A DNA stretch of 64,000 bases from Chitinophaga barathri. Lineage in GTDB: Bacteria; Bacteroidota; Bacteroidia; Chitinophagales; Chitinophagaceae. This document shows positions 9,833-18,858 of this stretch, piece by piece. Location of the stretch: contig NZ_RMBX01000013.1 of the NCBI RefSeq assembly GCF_003807585.1, positions 124,001 to 188,000 of the forward strand. The letters are read 5' to 3'. The notes below the pieces were generated by a model. The model saw nothing but the letters and a program-made list of their open reading frames with translations. It did no database searches and was not told the DNA's origin. Made by a program: the position numbers and the translations under genes. Numbering within the stretch: position 1 is the stretch's first letter; each line of letters starts with the position of its first letter.

Positions 9833-11189
9833 GCCATCCAATATTACGCCCCCGCGCGCAGCTTCAAACGGCGTGCACCCTCCTTACCTGGTAACGGGCC
9901 TGGAATATCTCCGTGCCTTCACATTTGCGAGGCTCGCCGCACATTTCAGGGGAGAGGCTATGACCGTCCCGGAAATGCCGGTGCCCCCGGTAACCGAGGA
10001 TTCTTCATTCGCAAAATTTGTCCGCCATTCACAAACCGCGCCGGAAGAACTATTGCTGCTGCTGAGCGCCATCGCGCCTTTTGTAGTGGCCGGTTTTTTT
10101 GACAGTCTCATCCAGCAGTTCCTGCCGCAGGGCGGTGAATTCCCGGAGTTTGGCGGCGTAAAAGGCGCTAACCACCGCGGTACGCTGGCTACAGGCGAAA
10201 CAGTGCTGTTCCTGATCGCCGGCACGGACCCCTCTTCAAGGCTCAGAACACTGCCGCTGTTCGGGGAAGAAAGTTATTTTTTCAGGCATAAGATACTCAG
10301 TATGGAAACCGTGCGCCCCGGTGAACCATCGCTCAGCGGCCGCCTCATTCTTGATCCCGAATATTCGGAGGTATTCACCACCGGCCGGATCGGCCTGCCG
10401 CGCCTGAGCATGCACTTTCCCGCGGAGCACATTACCACGCAGATGGAATGGGAAGATCTTGTGCTGCCTGATGGCGTATGGAAACAGATCCGCGAGCTGG
10501 AAAGCTGGATCAAACATCACGACACGCTGATGCAGGACTGGGGTATGAAACGGAAACTGAAACCCGGCTACCGCGTGCTGTTCTACGGCCCGCCCGGTAC
10601 GGGGAAAACGCTGACCGCCACCTTGCTCGGCAAATACACCGGCCGCGAAGTGTTCCGCATAGACCTGTCCATGGTCATTTCCAAATATATAGGCGAAACC
10701 GAAAAAAATCTTGCTTCACTGTTCGATAAAGCGGAGCATAAAAACTGGATACTGTTTTTTGACGAGGCGGATGCCATTTTCGGGAAACGTACCGGCGTAC
10801 GCGATGCGCATGACAAATATGCGAACCAGGAAGTGTCTTACCTGCTGCAACGCATCGAAATGCACTCCGGTCTTACGATCCTGGCGTCCAATTTCAAGAA
10901 CAACATGGACGATGCTTTTATCCGCCGCTTCAGCTCTATCATCTATTTCCCGCCGCCAAAGCCGGAAGAAAGACTGAAGCTGCTGCTGAAAGCATTCCCC
11001 CAAGAAGTGAAGCTGCAAAAGGATGTGGACCTGCCCGCCATTGCCGCCGCGCATGAGCTGACCGGCTCGCACATCATGAATGTGGTACAATACGTTTGCC
11101 TGAACGCTCTGGAAAGGGGAGACCTTGCGCTGTCCCACCAGGACATTCTTACCGGCGTAAAAAGAGAACTGGAAAAAGAAGGGAAATAA
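9825..11189 (+). CDS. eCIS AAA+ ATPase (Afp15-like)
   Basis: Single-domain AAA+ ATPase, 454 residues, of the type found in nearly all eCIS loci, where it is thought to act in particle assembly or cargo loading. The first 200 residues are a family-specific N-domain. Walker A is GPPGTGKT at about residues 255-262, Walker B is WILFFDEADAIFG at about 308-320, sensor 1 lies in ILASNFKNNMDDAF near 352, and the Arg pair of IRRF near 368 is a good Arg-finger candidate. It starts inside the end of the DUF4157 protease gene (8-base overlap), so the two are translationally coupled. This supports the view that the DUF4157 protein is a client of the ATPase, though that is inference. Confidence 0.88.
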   Translation: MLKPSNITPPRAASNGVHPPYLVTGLEYLRAFTFARLAAHFRGEAMTVPEMPVPPVTEDSSFAKFVRHSQTAPEELLLLLSAIAPFVVAGFFDSLIQQFLPQGGEFPEFGGVKGANHRGTLATGETVLFLIAGTDPSSRLRTLPLFGEESYFFRHKILSMETVRPGEPSLSGRLILDPEYSEVFTTGRIGLPRLSMHFPAEHITTQMEWEDLVLPDGVWKQIRELESWIKHHDTLMQDWGMKRKLKPGYRVLFYGPPGTGKTLTATLLGKYTGREVFRIDLSMVISKYIGETEKNLASLFDKAEHKNWILFFDEADAIFGKRTGVRDAHDKYANQEVSYLLQRIEMHSGLTILASNFKNNMDDAFIRRFSSIIYFPPPKPEERLKLLLKAFPQEVKLQKDVDLPAIAAAHELTGSHIMNVVQYVCLNALERGDLALSHQDILTGVKRELEKEGK

Positions 11190-11217
11190 TTTTCTCACAT
11201 CAACATAATCATCTGTT

Positions 11218-11892
11218 ATGATCACACCAGGCATTAAAAATAAGATCATGGCCATTGTGAACGTTTTCGAAACCGGCACGCCGGAAGGGAAATACGATGC
11301 GATCGCCATATTCCCGGACGGCAGGAAAGGCAGCCGCCAGATCACTTACGGCCGCAGCCAGACGACGGAACAAGGCAATCTCCGTAACCTGCTGGAACGT
11401 TACGTGGCGCTTGGCGGGAAGTTTTCCGAAGAGTTCAACGCCTTTCTTCCCAAAGTAGGCATCGTGCCGCTGGTAGACAATAAAGGATTCAAGGACCTGC
11501 TGAAAAAAAGCGCGCAGGAAGACCCGCTGATGCACCAGGCGCAGGATGAAACTTTCGAAATACTGTACTTCCAGCCTGCCCAGCATTTTTTTACAGCGGA
11601 ACAGTTTGCCCTGCCGCTGAGCCTGCTTGTAATCTACGACAGCTACATACATTCCGGTTCTATTCCCGGTTTCCTGCGCACGCGTTTTGCTGAACGCACA
11701 CCATTGCGCGGCGGGGACGAAAAAGCCTGGATCACGGCATATACCAAAGCCCGCCAGAACTGGCTGGCCACGCATTCCAAGAAAGTGCTGCACCCCACGG
11801 TGTACCGCACCAAAACATTCCTCGACCAGATGACCAAAGGCAACTGGATGCTGGATCAGCCGGTGACCACACAAGGTAAAACCATCGCATAG
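11218..11892 (+). CDS. GH46-like (chitosanase/lysozyme superfamily) hydrolase; candidate eCIS accessory or cargo
   Basis: 224 residues, no signal peptide. The N-terminal part carries VFETG, then DAIAIFPDG, then QITYGRSQTTEQGNL, which fits the Glu...Asp catalytic arrangement of GH46 chitosanases and other members of the lysozyme superfamily. The C-terminal part has YDSYIHSGSIP, GGDEKAWITAYTKAR and GNWMLDQP, also consistent with GH46-type folds. It lies 28 bases after the ATPase gene and directly before the giant DUF4157 gene (one base apart). A cell-wall-cutting protein without an export signal in this place could be loaded cargo, or could help release the particles by lysis. The family call is from memory of motifs, so it is moderate. 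ATG 11248 is an alternative start. Confidence 0.6.
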   Translation: MITPGIKNKIMAIVNVFETGTPEGKYDAIAIFPDGRKGSRQITYGRSQTTEQGNLRNLLERYVALGGKFSEEFNAFLPKVGIVPLVDNKGFKDLLKKSAQEDPLMHQAQDETFEILYFQPAQHFFTAEQFALPLSLLVIYDSYIHSGSIPGFLRTRFAERTPLRGGDEKAWITAYTKARQNWLATHSKKVLHPTVYRTKTFLDQMTKGNWMLDQPVTTQGKTIA

Positions 11893-11893
11893 T

Positions 11894-14800
11894 TTGGAGA
11901 CTGCTGTCAAAACGGGTACTGCCGGGCATGTGCATTCCGGGGCTGCTGCGTTGCATCACAACGCCGTTCCTGATATCATGCCCGCAACGGAAGGGGGGAT
12001 GCCTTTTTTCGGCGGAATGCCCGTGCAGGCAAAGCTGGAAGTAAGCCCGCCGGATGACCCGCAGGAGCGTGAAGCGGACCAGGTGGCGGATACGGTGATG
12101 CGTATGCCCGAAGCGGCGGACACAATACAACCTTATGCAGCGCCGTCATCCGGCGAAGCCGTTCACCGCTCCCCGGAGCCCGTTCCCTGGATGCCTGTAG
12201 TGCAGCGTAAGTGCGCAGCCTGTGAAGCGGAAGAAACCGTTCACCGGTTCCCTGAACCAGCCATTCAACGGGAAAATATCGTCCAGCGCAAATGTGCGGC
12301 CTGTGAGCAGGAAGAAGCGGTGCAACGTTCTCCCGAACCGGTAATACAGCGTAAGTGCGCAGATTGTGAAGCGGAAGAAACCGTTCAGCGTTTTCCCGAG
12401 CCCGCGGCTTCCCGGCCCGCCGTTATCCAGCGGAGCTGTGATGAATGCCAGATAGAGCCGCCCAAATCAGATGAAACGGCGGAAGATCAGGAAACGGAAG
12501 ATTCGCTGATCGAAAAGGACGAAAGCGCGGGAGGGGGAGATGATGGAACCGTAAGTCCCAAAGCGGGCCCAGGCGGGACCGGCCCGGTTTCCAGCCACTT
12601 CGAATCAGGGCTTCATGCTTCCAAAGGCGGTGGCCAGCCAATGGCCGCACCGGTGCGTCAAAGCATGGAAAACCGTTTCGGGCTGGACTTCAGCAATGTC
12701 CGTATTCACAATAACAATACTTCCGCCAACCTCAGCTCCAGCATCAACGCCCAGGCATTCACACATGGACGCGACATTTATTTTAACCAGAATAAATACG
12801 ATGCCACATCTTCCAGCGGCCAGCGCCTGCTGGCGCACGAATTGACGCATGTGGTGCAGCAAACCGGCGCGCCTGCCATCCAGCCCAAAATTCAGCGGCT
12901 GGAAGAAGAAAAGATCGGCAACTGGGCCCACTCCTGGATTCAGAAACACATGCGCGACGTGGATGGCAAGCTCATCACAGAGGCGGGGATACCGGGCGCC
13001 GTTCGGTACGCCAAAGGGCTTAACCTGGCAGGGTTTGCGGACCTGTACAGTGCCGATAACAACGCGGTATCAGGGATGCAGGCCCATCAGAAGGACGGTC
13101 AATATGAGTACCTGCGGTTCATGGACTCCGGCAAAAGGAAAAAAGCCATGCAGGGGCCAGTTGCACGCGGGCCGGTCAAAAAGGCCAATGGTGACTGGGA
13201 TTTTACGATCAACTTCCCGGAAACTTTCCAGATAGGGGAGATCAAACCGCTGTACTGGACAGAGTTTGGGCTGGGTGCGGTAACGCTCGCGGGCAATGCC
13301 ATTCTGCAACAAAACCATTACATCGAAGGTTTCCAGGAATTTGTAGCGCATGTACACAGCGTATTCGGCCCGCCATCGCGACCGTCTACCACTGGTACGG
13401 TCATGGACCTTTCAAAGAAAATTCCCGCCGGGCTGAATTACGATTCATTTGACACGGAGCATACCAAAATGGGCACGGGCTCCACGCTTAAAAAGAATAC
13501 CAATCAACGTCTCTGGGTAGCAAATATCGGGAAGGGGATGGCCGGTTATTTCCTGATGCCGCATCCTTACATACCCACTGAATACGCCGCGGACAAGAAA
13601 AAACACCGCGACAAACTGGATGCCCTGATCAGATCATTACGCGAAGACGCAGGGAAACCTACACTGCCGACGGGCGTTTCCCGCAAAATACAGCGGAAAG
13701 GCAATGATCCGCAAAATACGGTAACTAAGCCGCCAGCCATCACCGGCCAGGTCATCCAACGGAAAGGCAACGAGAAAAAAGGGAAAAATGCCGCGGCGGA
13801 AGCCTGGGAAACAAAACGTAAAGCATGGGCGAACGGTACGGATGCCGACGTGCCGCAGAAACCGAAAAAGTTCCTGAAAGAAAGGGCGAAAGGCCTGTTG
13901 AAGCGGCATAAGGTAGATAAAGACCTCAAAAAGACCACACCTTCCGATCCGGCTAAAGAGATCAAGGACGTAAAAGATGTGCGGTTCTGGAGCAGCTTCA
14001 AAGGCCGTGTGTTCGGCGCTTTGCGCTTCCGCTTCCGCAATGCGTTCGATAAGGTGGAAGAACTGTTCAATAAAATAAAAGCCAAGTTTGAGAAACACCG
14101 CGAAAAGTCAAAGACATTAAAAGGCGGCAGCAAGTTTGAATTATCCTGGAAAAAAGAAGCGGTGAACCTGATCGTTCAGCTGGCCGTGGACATCTTCCAG
14201 CGGATGATCGCCGTTGCGTTTGAAGGGTTCTCCAAATGCATGAGCACCATCATTGATTCCGTGATCGGTAAATACGAAAAAGCATTGGAAAGCGCGGCTG
14301 AGGAGCAGCTCAAAGAGATGGAGCCCATATGTTGTAAGATCATGGAGTTCAAACATGCCTTTGATGCGGAAGTGGAGAAACATGACAAAACGATCACAGC
14401 TTTCACACAAACGGTGGACGATATGCGGGAATGGGTGGCCATTCTTGATAAAGTGGAACTGGCCGTGAGACTGGGTGTTCAGATTATATCCTGCGGCACG
14501 CCGCCCGCTTTGGGCTGCCTGTGGGGACTGGTGGCGCAACTGGGCATTTCCGCGGGCATGGCCCTGCTGCAAAAAACCGATTACTGGAAAAACAGTATTG
14601 CGCAGCCCGCCGCAGAAGCACTGATGGAGGCCATTGTAGGGGACAAACTTCATAATATGATGATCGGCGTTATGCGAGGGACACCCCTGGGTGCTTACAT
14701 GGGCGATAAGGCCTGCCAGGAACGTGAAAAAGTCATGGGCGGCGGAGGTGGCGGTCTTGGCGCTATCGGTCAGGGGCTGGATAAAATAGACCCGAACGAT

Positions 14801-15820
14801 CCCGCCATTGCAAAAGCCCGCCAGGAATGGGAAGAAAAATACAAAAACGAAATACTTGCGGACCTGAAAGAGGTATTTGAATCCGGCGAAAAAGGCAAAA
14901 AACTGACGCCCGAAGACCTGCAAAAACTGGTAGACGCCATCAAAAATTCAGGCAAAAAACCGGAAGAGATCAAAAAAATGATCGAAGAAGGCCGGAATGT
15001 GAAGACTGGGAAAGTTGATATGACAAAAGCGCTCACCTCGGTGACCAGCGGAACCGTGCCCGGGGACAAACCGAAAAAAGAGCGCAAGATCGATTATGAA
15101 AATGCCAAACGCAACAACCTCTATTATTTCAATTTGCTGCGCTGGGCCGCGACACTGTTCATAAAACAACCAGGCATCCAACCGGGGTCGGAAGAATTCG
15201 CCAACGCCGTGTACGACATGCAGGAAGCCCTGGGCATCCATGCGGATGGTATTGCAGGCGGGGGCACCACGCAGAAATTTTACGAAGCCAATGGCCTCAC
15301 CAAAGACAGTGTATATGACAAAGCTGGCGAAGTACTGACGAAAGAAAAAGAAGCGAAGGAGCAGAAGAAACAGCAGGCGGAAAACAAAAAACAACTGGAT
15401 GCCCTGCTTGCCGACCCGAAAGTGAAAGAAGCGCTGGATAAACCTTTCCCCGCGGACACACAACTGAAAAAAGACCTGAACGGTTACCAGGATTGGGACA
15501 GCATCCCTGTCGGTACGGGCCGCTTCGTGGACTTTGGCGCAAATACCGCAGTGGTGATAGTTACGGCCAACGGGTCCAAGATAGGCGCCTATGTTAAATC
15601 AGCAGAGAGGGAAGAGGGCGGCAAAAAACATATCATGACCCTGGTCAACAGTCCTTTCTACGCCATAGACGCCGTTGTGGAAGACGCGTTTGCTATCAGC
15701 GTGAAGTCGCTGGACGGCAAAACCGAGATCATACGCCTCTTCTTCCTGATAGACCAGGCGGCGGGCAGCATGCTGCAGCAGAGCGAGGTCTTCTTCTTCG
15801 GCATCCGTCGAAATCCCTGA
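11894..15820 (+). CDS. Giant DUF4157 protein with CxxC repeats; candidate eCIS effector
   Basis: 1308 residues, no signal peptide. The leader (FFGGMPVQAKLEVSPPDD and EADQVADTVMRMPE) matches that of the other DUF4157 protein here. Four CxxC repeats follow at about residues 103-190 (QRKCAACE twice, QRKCADCE, QRSCDECQ), then the DUF4157 domain ending in HELTH (His315, Glu316, His319). Residues about 340-590 contain ADLYSAD (Asp383), GEIKP (Glu449, Lys451) and LQQNHYIEGF (Gln472), a spacing like a PD-(D/E)XK nuclease. A Lys-rich linker, a long helical region with hydrophobic stretches (near 850-900), a possible peptidoglycan-binding helix bundle (about 1078-1136) and an unrecognised beta-rich C-terminus complete it. 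The start is TTG at 11894, one base after the previous stop; ATG 11978 would cut into the conserved leader region. Effector function is inference. Confidence 0.7.
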   Translation: METAVKTGTAGHVHSGAAALHHNAVPDIMPATEGGMPFFGGMPVQAKLEVSPPDDPQEREADQVADTVMRMPEAADTIQPYAAPSSGEAVHRSPEPVPWMPVVQRKCAACEAEETVHRFPEPAIQRENIVQRKCAACEQEEAVQRSPEPVIQRKCADCEAEETVQRFPEPAASRPAVIQRSCDECQIEPPKSDETAEDQETEDSLIEKDESAGGGDDGTVSPKAGPGGTGPVSSHFESGLHASKGGGQPMAAPVRQSMENRFGLDFSNVRIHNNNTSANLSSSINAQAFTHGRDIYFNQNKYDATSSSGQRLLAHELTHVVQQTGAPAIQPKIQRLEEEKIGNWAHSWIQKHMRDVDGKLITEAGIPGAVRYAKGLNLAGFADLYSADNNAVSGMQAHQKDGQYEYLRFMDSGKRKKAMQGPVARGPVKKANGDWDFTINFPETFQIGEIKPLYWTEFGLGAVTLAGNAILQQNHYIEGFQEFVAHVHSVFGPPSRPSTTGTVMDLSKKIPAGLNYDSFDTEHTKMGTGSTLKKNTNQRLWVANIGKGMAGYFLMPHPYIPTEYAADKKKHRDKLDALIRSLREDAGKPTLPTGVSRKIQRKGNDPQNTVTKPPAITGQVIQRKGNEKKGKNAAAEAWETKRKAWANGTDADVPQKPKKFLKERAKGLLKRHKVDKDLKKTTPSDPAKEIKDVKDVRFWSSFKGRVFGALRFRFRNAFDKVEELFNKIKAKFEKHREKSKTLKGGSKFELSWKKEAVNLIVQLAVDIFQRMIAVAFEGFSKCMSTIIDSVIGKYEKALESAAEEQLKEMEPICCKIMEFKHAFDAEVEKHDKTITAFTQTVDDMREWVAILDKVELAVRLGVQIISCGTPPALGCLWGLVAQLGISAGMALLQKTDYWKNSIAQPAAEALMEAIVGDKLHNMMIGVMRGTPLGAYMGDKACQEREKVMGGGGGGLGAIGQGLDKIDPNDPAIAKARQEWEEKYKNEILADLKEVFESGEKGKKLTPEDLQKLVDAIKNSGKKPEEIKKMIEEGRNVKTGKVDMTKALTSVTSGTVPGDKPKKERKIDYENAKRNNLYYFNLLRWAATLFIKQPGIQPGSEEFANAVYDMQEALGIHADGIAGGGTTQKFYEANGLTKDSVYDKAGEVLTKEKEAKEQKKQQAENKKQLDALLADPKVKEALDKPFPADTQLKKDLNGYQDWDSIPVGTGRFVDFGANTAVVIVTANGSKIGAYVKSAEREEGGKKHIMTLVNSPFYAIDAVVEDAFAISVKSLDGKTEIIRLFFLIDQAAGSMLQQSEVFFFGIRRNP

Positions 15821-15891
15821 CCGTACATCCCAATATGCCCTCCTCTCCGGCGAAATTTCCTATTTTCGCCCCTTAGACCAACGATCTGAAT

Positions 15892-17772
15892 ATGAGAAAA
15901 TCAATCATCCCGGCACTTTTCATCCTGCTGGGAGCTTCCTCAGCCATGGCACAGACCGACCGCTGGCAGCAACGCGTAAAGTACAGCATGGATATCCAAA
16001 TGGATGTCAAAAACCACCAGTTCACCGGCAAACAACAGCTGGAATACACGAATAATTCCCCTGATACCCTGTTCCGCGTTTTTTATCACCTCCAGTGGAA
16101 CGCCTTTCAGCCAAACAGCATGATGGACGTGCGCAGCCGCGAGCTGGGCAAGATCATCATCGGGAAAGATGCAAAGGGCGTGAACAAACATGACTGGGAC
16201 AGCCGCGTGATTGACCGTATCTCCAAACTTCAGCCCAACGAAATTGGTTACCAGAAAGTACGTTCCCTCACCATGAACGGCCGCCAGCAGCAGTTCCGGA
16301 CGGAAGAAACCATCCTGGTAGTGGACCTGGACAAACCGATCCTCCCCAAAAGCACCGTGACCTTCAACATGGAGTTTGACGCGCAGGTGCCCGTGCAGAT
16401 CCGCCGCAGCGGCAGGAATAACAAGGAAGGGGTGGACTATTCCATGGCACAGTGGTACCCCAAAATGGCCGAGTACGACAATCAAGGCTGGCACCCCACA
16501 CCTTACGTTGCCCGGGAGTTCTACGGCATCTGGGGCGATTTTGACGTAAAGATCACCATCGATAAAAAATATGTACTGGCGGCTACCGGCTACCTGCAAA
16601 ACCCGCAGCAGATCGGTTATGGTTACGAAACAAAAGGAACAAAAGTGACCCGCCCCGCGGGCAATACCCTTACCTGGCACTTCAATGCGCCAAATGTACA
16701 TGACTTCGTATGGGCGGCGGACCCGGAATACAAACACATCACCCGGCCGGTGGACGGTTTTACCGCTCATTTTTTTTATTTGGAAAACGATACGACCAAA
16801 AACACCTGGCCGCAGCTGGCATCTATGATCCCGGCGGCTTATGAGTATATCAAAAAACATTACGGCGCTTACCCGTACAAACAATATTCCTTTATTCAGG
16901 GTGGAGACGGCGGCATGGAATACCCTATGGCCACGCTCATCATGGGCAACGGTAAAATGGACGGCCTTTATGGCGTAGCCATCCACGAATGGATGCACAG
17001 CTGGTACCAGGGCATGCTGGCTACGAACGAAAGCATGTACCCCTGGATGGACGAAGGTTTCACCACTTTCGCGGAGGACAATACCATTGGCTATACGGTG
17101 GATTCCCTCGCCGGCAAATGGCCCCACGCGCCCAGTTACCGTAATTATTTCGCCCTGGTGCGCAGCGGCTTCGAAGAGCCAATCAGCACACATGCGGATC
17201 ATTACAATACAAACTATGCTTACAGTATCAGCTCCTATTCCAAAGGCGCCATCTTCCTGGAGCAGCTGGGTTATGTGATAGGCGCGGCAAACAGGGATGC
17301 GGGCCTGCTCAGGTATTACCAGGAATGGCGTTTCAAACATCCGAACGCCAACGATTTTATCAGGGTGATGGAAAAACAGAGCGGCATCCAGCTGGACTGG
17401 TACCTGGAATATATGCGGAACACCACCAAACATATCGATTATGCGCTGGACAGCGTGTATGACGCAGGTGGAGGCAAAACCGTGATCTCCATCCGCAAGG
17501 TAGGCGAGTTCCCGATGCCTATCGACCTGGAAGTGGAGGCGAAAGACGGCAGGAAAGAAATGCACTACATTCCCCTCACCATCATGTTCGGCAACAAACC
17601 CGCTGAAGATGCGAAGGGAAAACGCATTGTACACGATGGCTGGCGCTGGACGCATCCCACCTATTCCTTTACGGTGGATGTGCCTTTTAACCAGCTGAAG
17701 AGGATAGAGATCGATCCGAGTATGCGGATGGCGGATATTGACCGGAACAACAATAAAGCGGTAGCCCCGTAA
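15892..17772 (+). CDS. Secreted M1-family zinc aminopeptidase
   Basis: 626-residue exported metallopeptidase. A signal peptide (IIPALFILLGASSAMAQ) precedes an N-terminal beta domain and the M1 catalytic domain. GGMEYP (about 340-345) is the exopeptidase substrate motif. HEWMH begins at His365, with Glu366 as the catalytic base and His369 as a ligand; Glu388 in MDEGFTTF, 19 residues further on, is the third zinc ligand, as the family requires. It probably trims peptides in the periplasm or outside the cell. It has its own short upstream region with a TATTTTCG box at 15861, close to the TAnnTTTG -7 consensus, so it is probably not part of the eCIS operon. A strong hairpin terminator follows. 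Confidence 0.9.
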   Translation: MRKSIIPALFILLGASSAMAQTDRWQQRVKYSMDIQMDVKNHQFTGKQQLEYTNNSPDTLFRVFYHLQWNAFQPNSMMDVRSRELGKIIIGKDAKGVNKHDWDSRVIDRISKLQPNEIGYQKVRSLTMNGRQQQFRTEETILVVDLDKPILPKSTVTFNMEFDAQVPVQIRRSGRNNKEGVDYSMAQWYPKMAEYDNQGWHPTPYVAREFYGIWGDFDVKITIDKKYVLAATGYLQNPQQIGYGYETKGTKVTRPAGNTLTWHFNAPNVHDFVWAADPEYKHITRPVDGFTAHFFYLENDTTKNTWPQLASMIPAAYEYIKKHYGAYPYKQYSFIQGGDGGMEYPMATLIMGNGKMDGLYGVAIHEWMHSWYQGMLATNESMYPWMDEGFTTFAEDNTIGYTVDSLAGKWPHAPSYRNYFALVRSGFEEPISTHADHYNTNYAYSISSYSKGAIFLEQLGYVIGAANRDAGLLRYYQEWRFKHPNANDFIRVMEKQSGIQLDWYLEYMRNTTKHIDYALDSVYDAGGGKTVISIRKVGEFPMPIDLEVEAKDGRKEMHYIPLTIMFGNKPAEDAKGKRIVHDGWRWTHPTYSFTVDVPFNQLKRIEIDPSMRMADIDRNNNKAVAP

Positions 17773-17792
17773 GCTGCTTGTGGTATAGACAC

Positions 17793-17825
17793 AAAAAGGG
17801 CGCTCAGCAATGGGCGCCCTTTTTT
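17793..17825. terminator. Bidirectional rho-independent terminator
   Basis: AAAAAGGGCGC and GCGCCC followed by T residues flank a 10-base loop. With A-runs on one side and T-runs on the other, it can stop both the + strand peptidase transcript and the - strand patatin transcript. Confidence 0.85.
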
Positions 17826-17835
17826 ATTTTAGTCT

Positions 17836-18840
17836 TTAAAGGTTCTCAAAATACTTCCGCGCAACCTCTTCCCCGTGCGCGACCATCTTTTTCATCTCCG
17901 GCGGATCGAAGGTGAGGCCGCCGGGGCCGCCGTTCATGGGCTTCTCCGGCCGGATGATATGCAGTTTCAGGTCGGACTTCCCGAGGAAAGGATTATCAAA
18001 CGGGATGTCGAAGAACGCTTCAATTTCTTTGGGTTTGAGGCCTGCCTCTTTCATTTTTGATTTTACTGCTTTGATGTATTGCAGGCTGCGGTTGATGTAT
18101 TTCGGCATACGAAGATCGTTCACGGCTACATCCATGGTGAACCAGTCCATCGTTTGCTGCAATATCTCGAAGGGGCTTTTAAAATGCTGGTTGTCCTCCG
18201 CGGGGTTCTCCGGCGTGAGCAGGATGGCGTAGATCTCCGTAGCGCCGTTGTCTATGGCAAGGTCCACCGGCGCATATTCACGAAGGCCGCCATCCACATA
18301 CTGGCGCGGCTGGTTTTCTATCACCTGGTAAGGCGGCATGAATACGGGCTGGCAGGAGGAGGCGAACATGGCGCGGCGGAAAGTACTGGCGTCCTGTATG
18401 CGTATCACATCATATTCGGACGAGGTGAGGGGCAGGTCGCTGTTGGTGAAATAGGTAATACGGCCGGTTTGCAGGCATACCGTGGTAAAATAAAGGCTTT
18501 TGCCGCTGTCCAGGATGTCTTTGTACATCTGGTCCGTAAAGGTTTTTTTGATGAGCAGGCTGAGGGGCTGCGCATCGAAGAGGGAATAGGTGTCTTTCCC
18601 TGCGAAACGCGCGATCACGTTGCCGGTTACGACGATGTCGCTGGTAACGTGGGTGGTGTATAATTTCTCCAGCAGGTTGATCTCCCCAAGCGCGGCAAGC
18701 GGCGCAATGAGGGAGCCGGTACTGGTTCCGCAGATAGTATCGAATTGAATTTTGGGTGTGGCGGCCATGTATTTGAGCACGCCCACGGCAAATGCCCCTT
18801 TGGAGCCTCCGCCGCTGATCACCAGTGCTGTTTTGGACAT
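17836..18840 (-). CDS. Patatin-like phospholipase
   Basis: 334-residue lipid acyl hydrolase of the patatin family. All catalytic landmarks are present: the oxyanion loop GGGSKG (residues 10-15), the nucleophile elbow GTSTG with Ser40, and the DGG motif with Asp183 (YVDGGLREYAP). These give the Ser-Asp dyad of the family. No signal peptide is seen, so it probably acts on membrane lipids from the cytoplasmic side. It is 18 bases downstream of an exported barrel-like protein gene on the same strand, suggesting a two-gene operon. The natural substrate cannot be told from the sequence. Confidence 0.9.
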   Translation of the reverse strand: MSKTALVISGGGSKGAFAVGVLKYMAATPKIQFDTICGTSTGSLIAPLAALGEINLLEKLYTTHVTSDIVVTGNVIARFAGKDTYSLFDAQPLSLLIKKTFTDQMYKDILDSGKSLYFTTVCLQTGRITYFTNSDLPLTSSEYDVIRIQDASTFRRAMFASSCQPVFMPPYQVIENQPRQYVDGGLREYAPVDLAIDNGATEIYAILLTPENPAEDNQHFKSPFEILQQTMDWFTMDVAVNDLRMPKYINRSLQYIKAVKSKMKEAGLKPKEIEAFFDIPFDNPFLGKSDLKLHIIRPEKPMNGGPGGLTFDPPEMKKMVAHGEEVARKYFENL

Positions 18841-18858
18841 GATGAAGATTTTAAAGGG

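Noticed and set aside
29-11189. Prophage or phage tail module
   Set aside because: There is a phage-like fibre and baseplate protein, but no capsid, portal, terminase or integrase, and an eCIS ATPase and tape measure of the eCIS type are present.
15940-17655. 571-codon open frame on - opposite the M1 aminopeptidase
   Set aside because: It lies entirely inside a gene with clear catalytic motifs and has no recognisable domain. Its His/Phe/Gln-rich composition is that of an antisense shadow.
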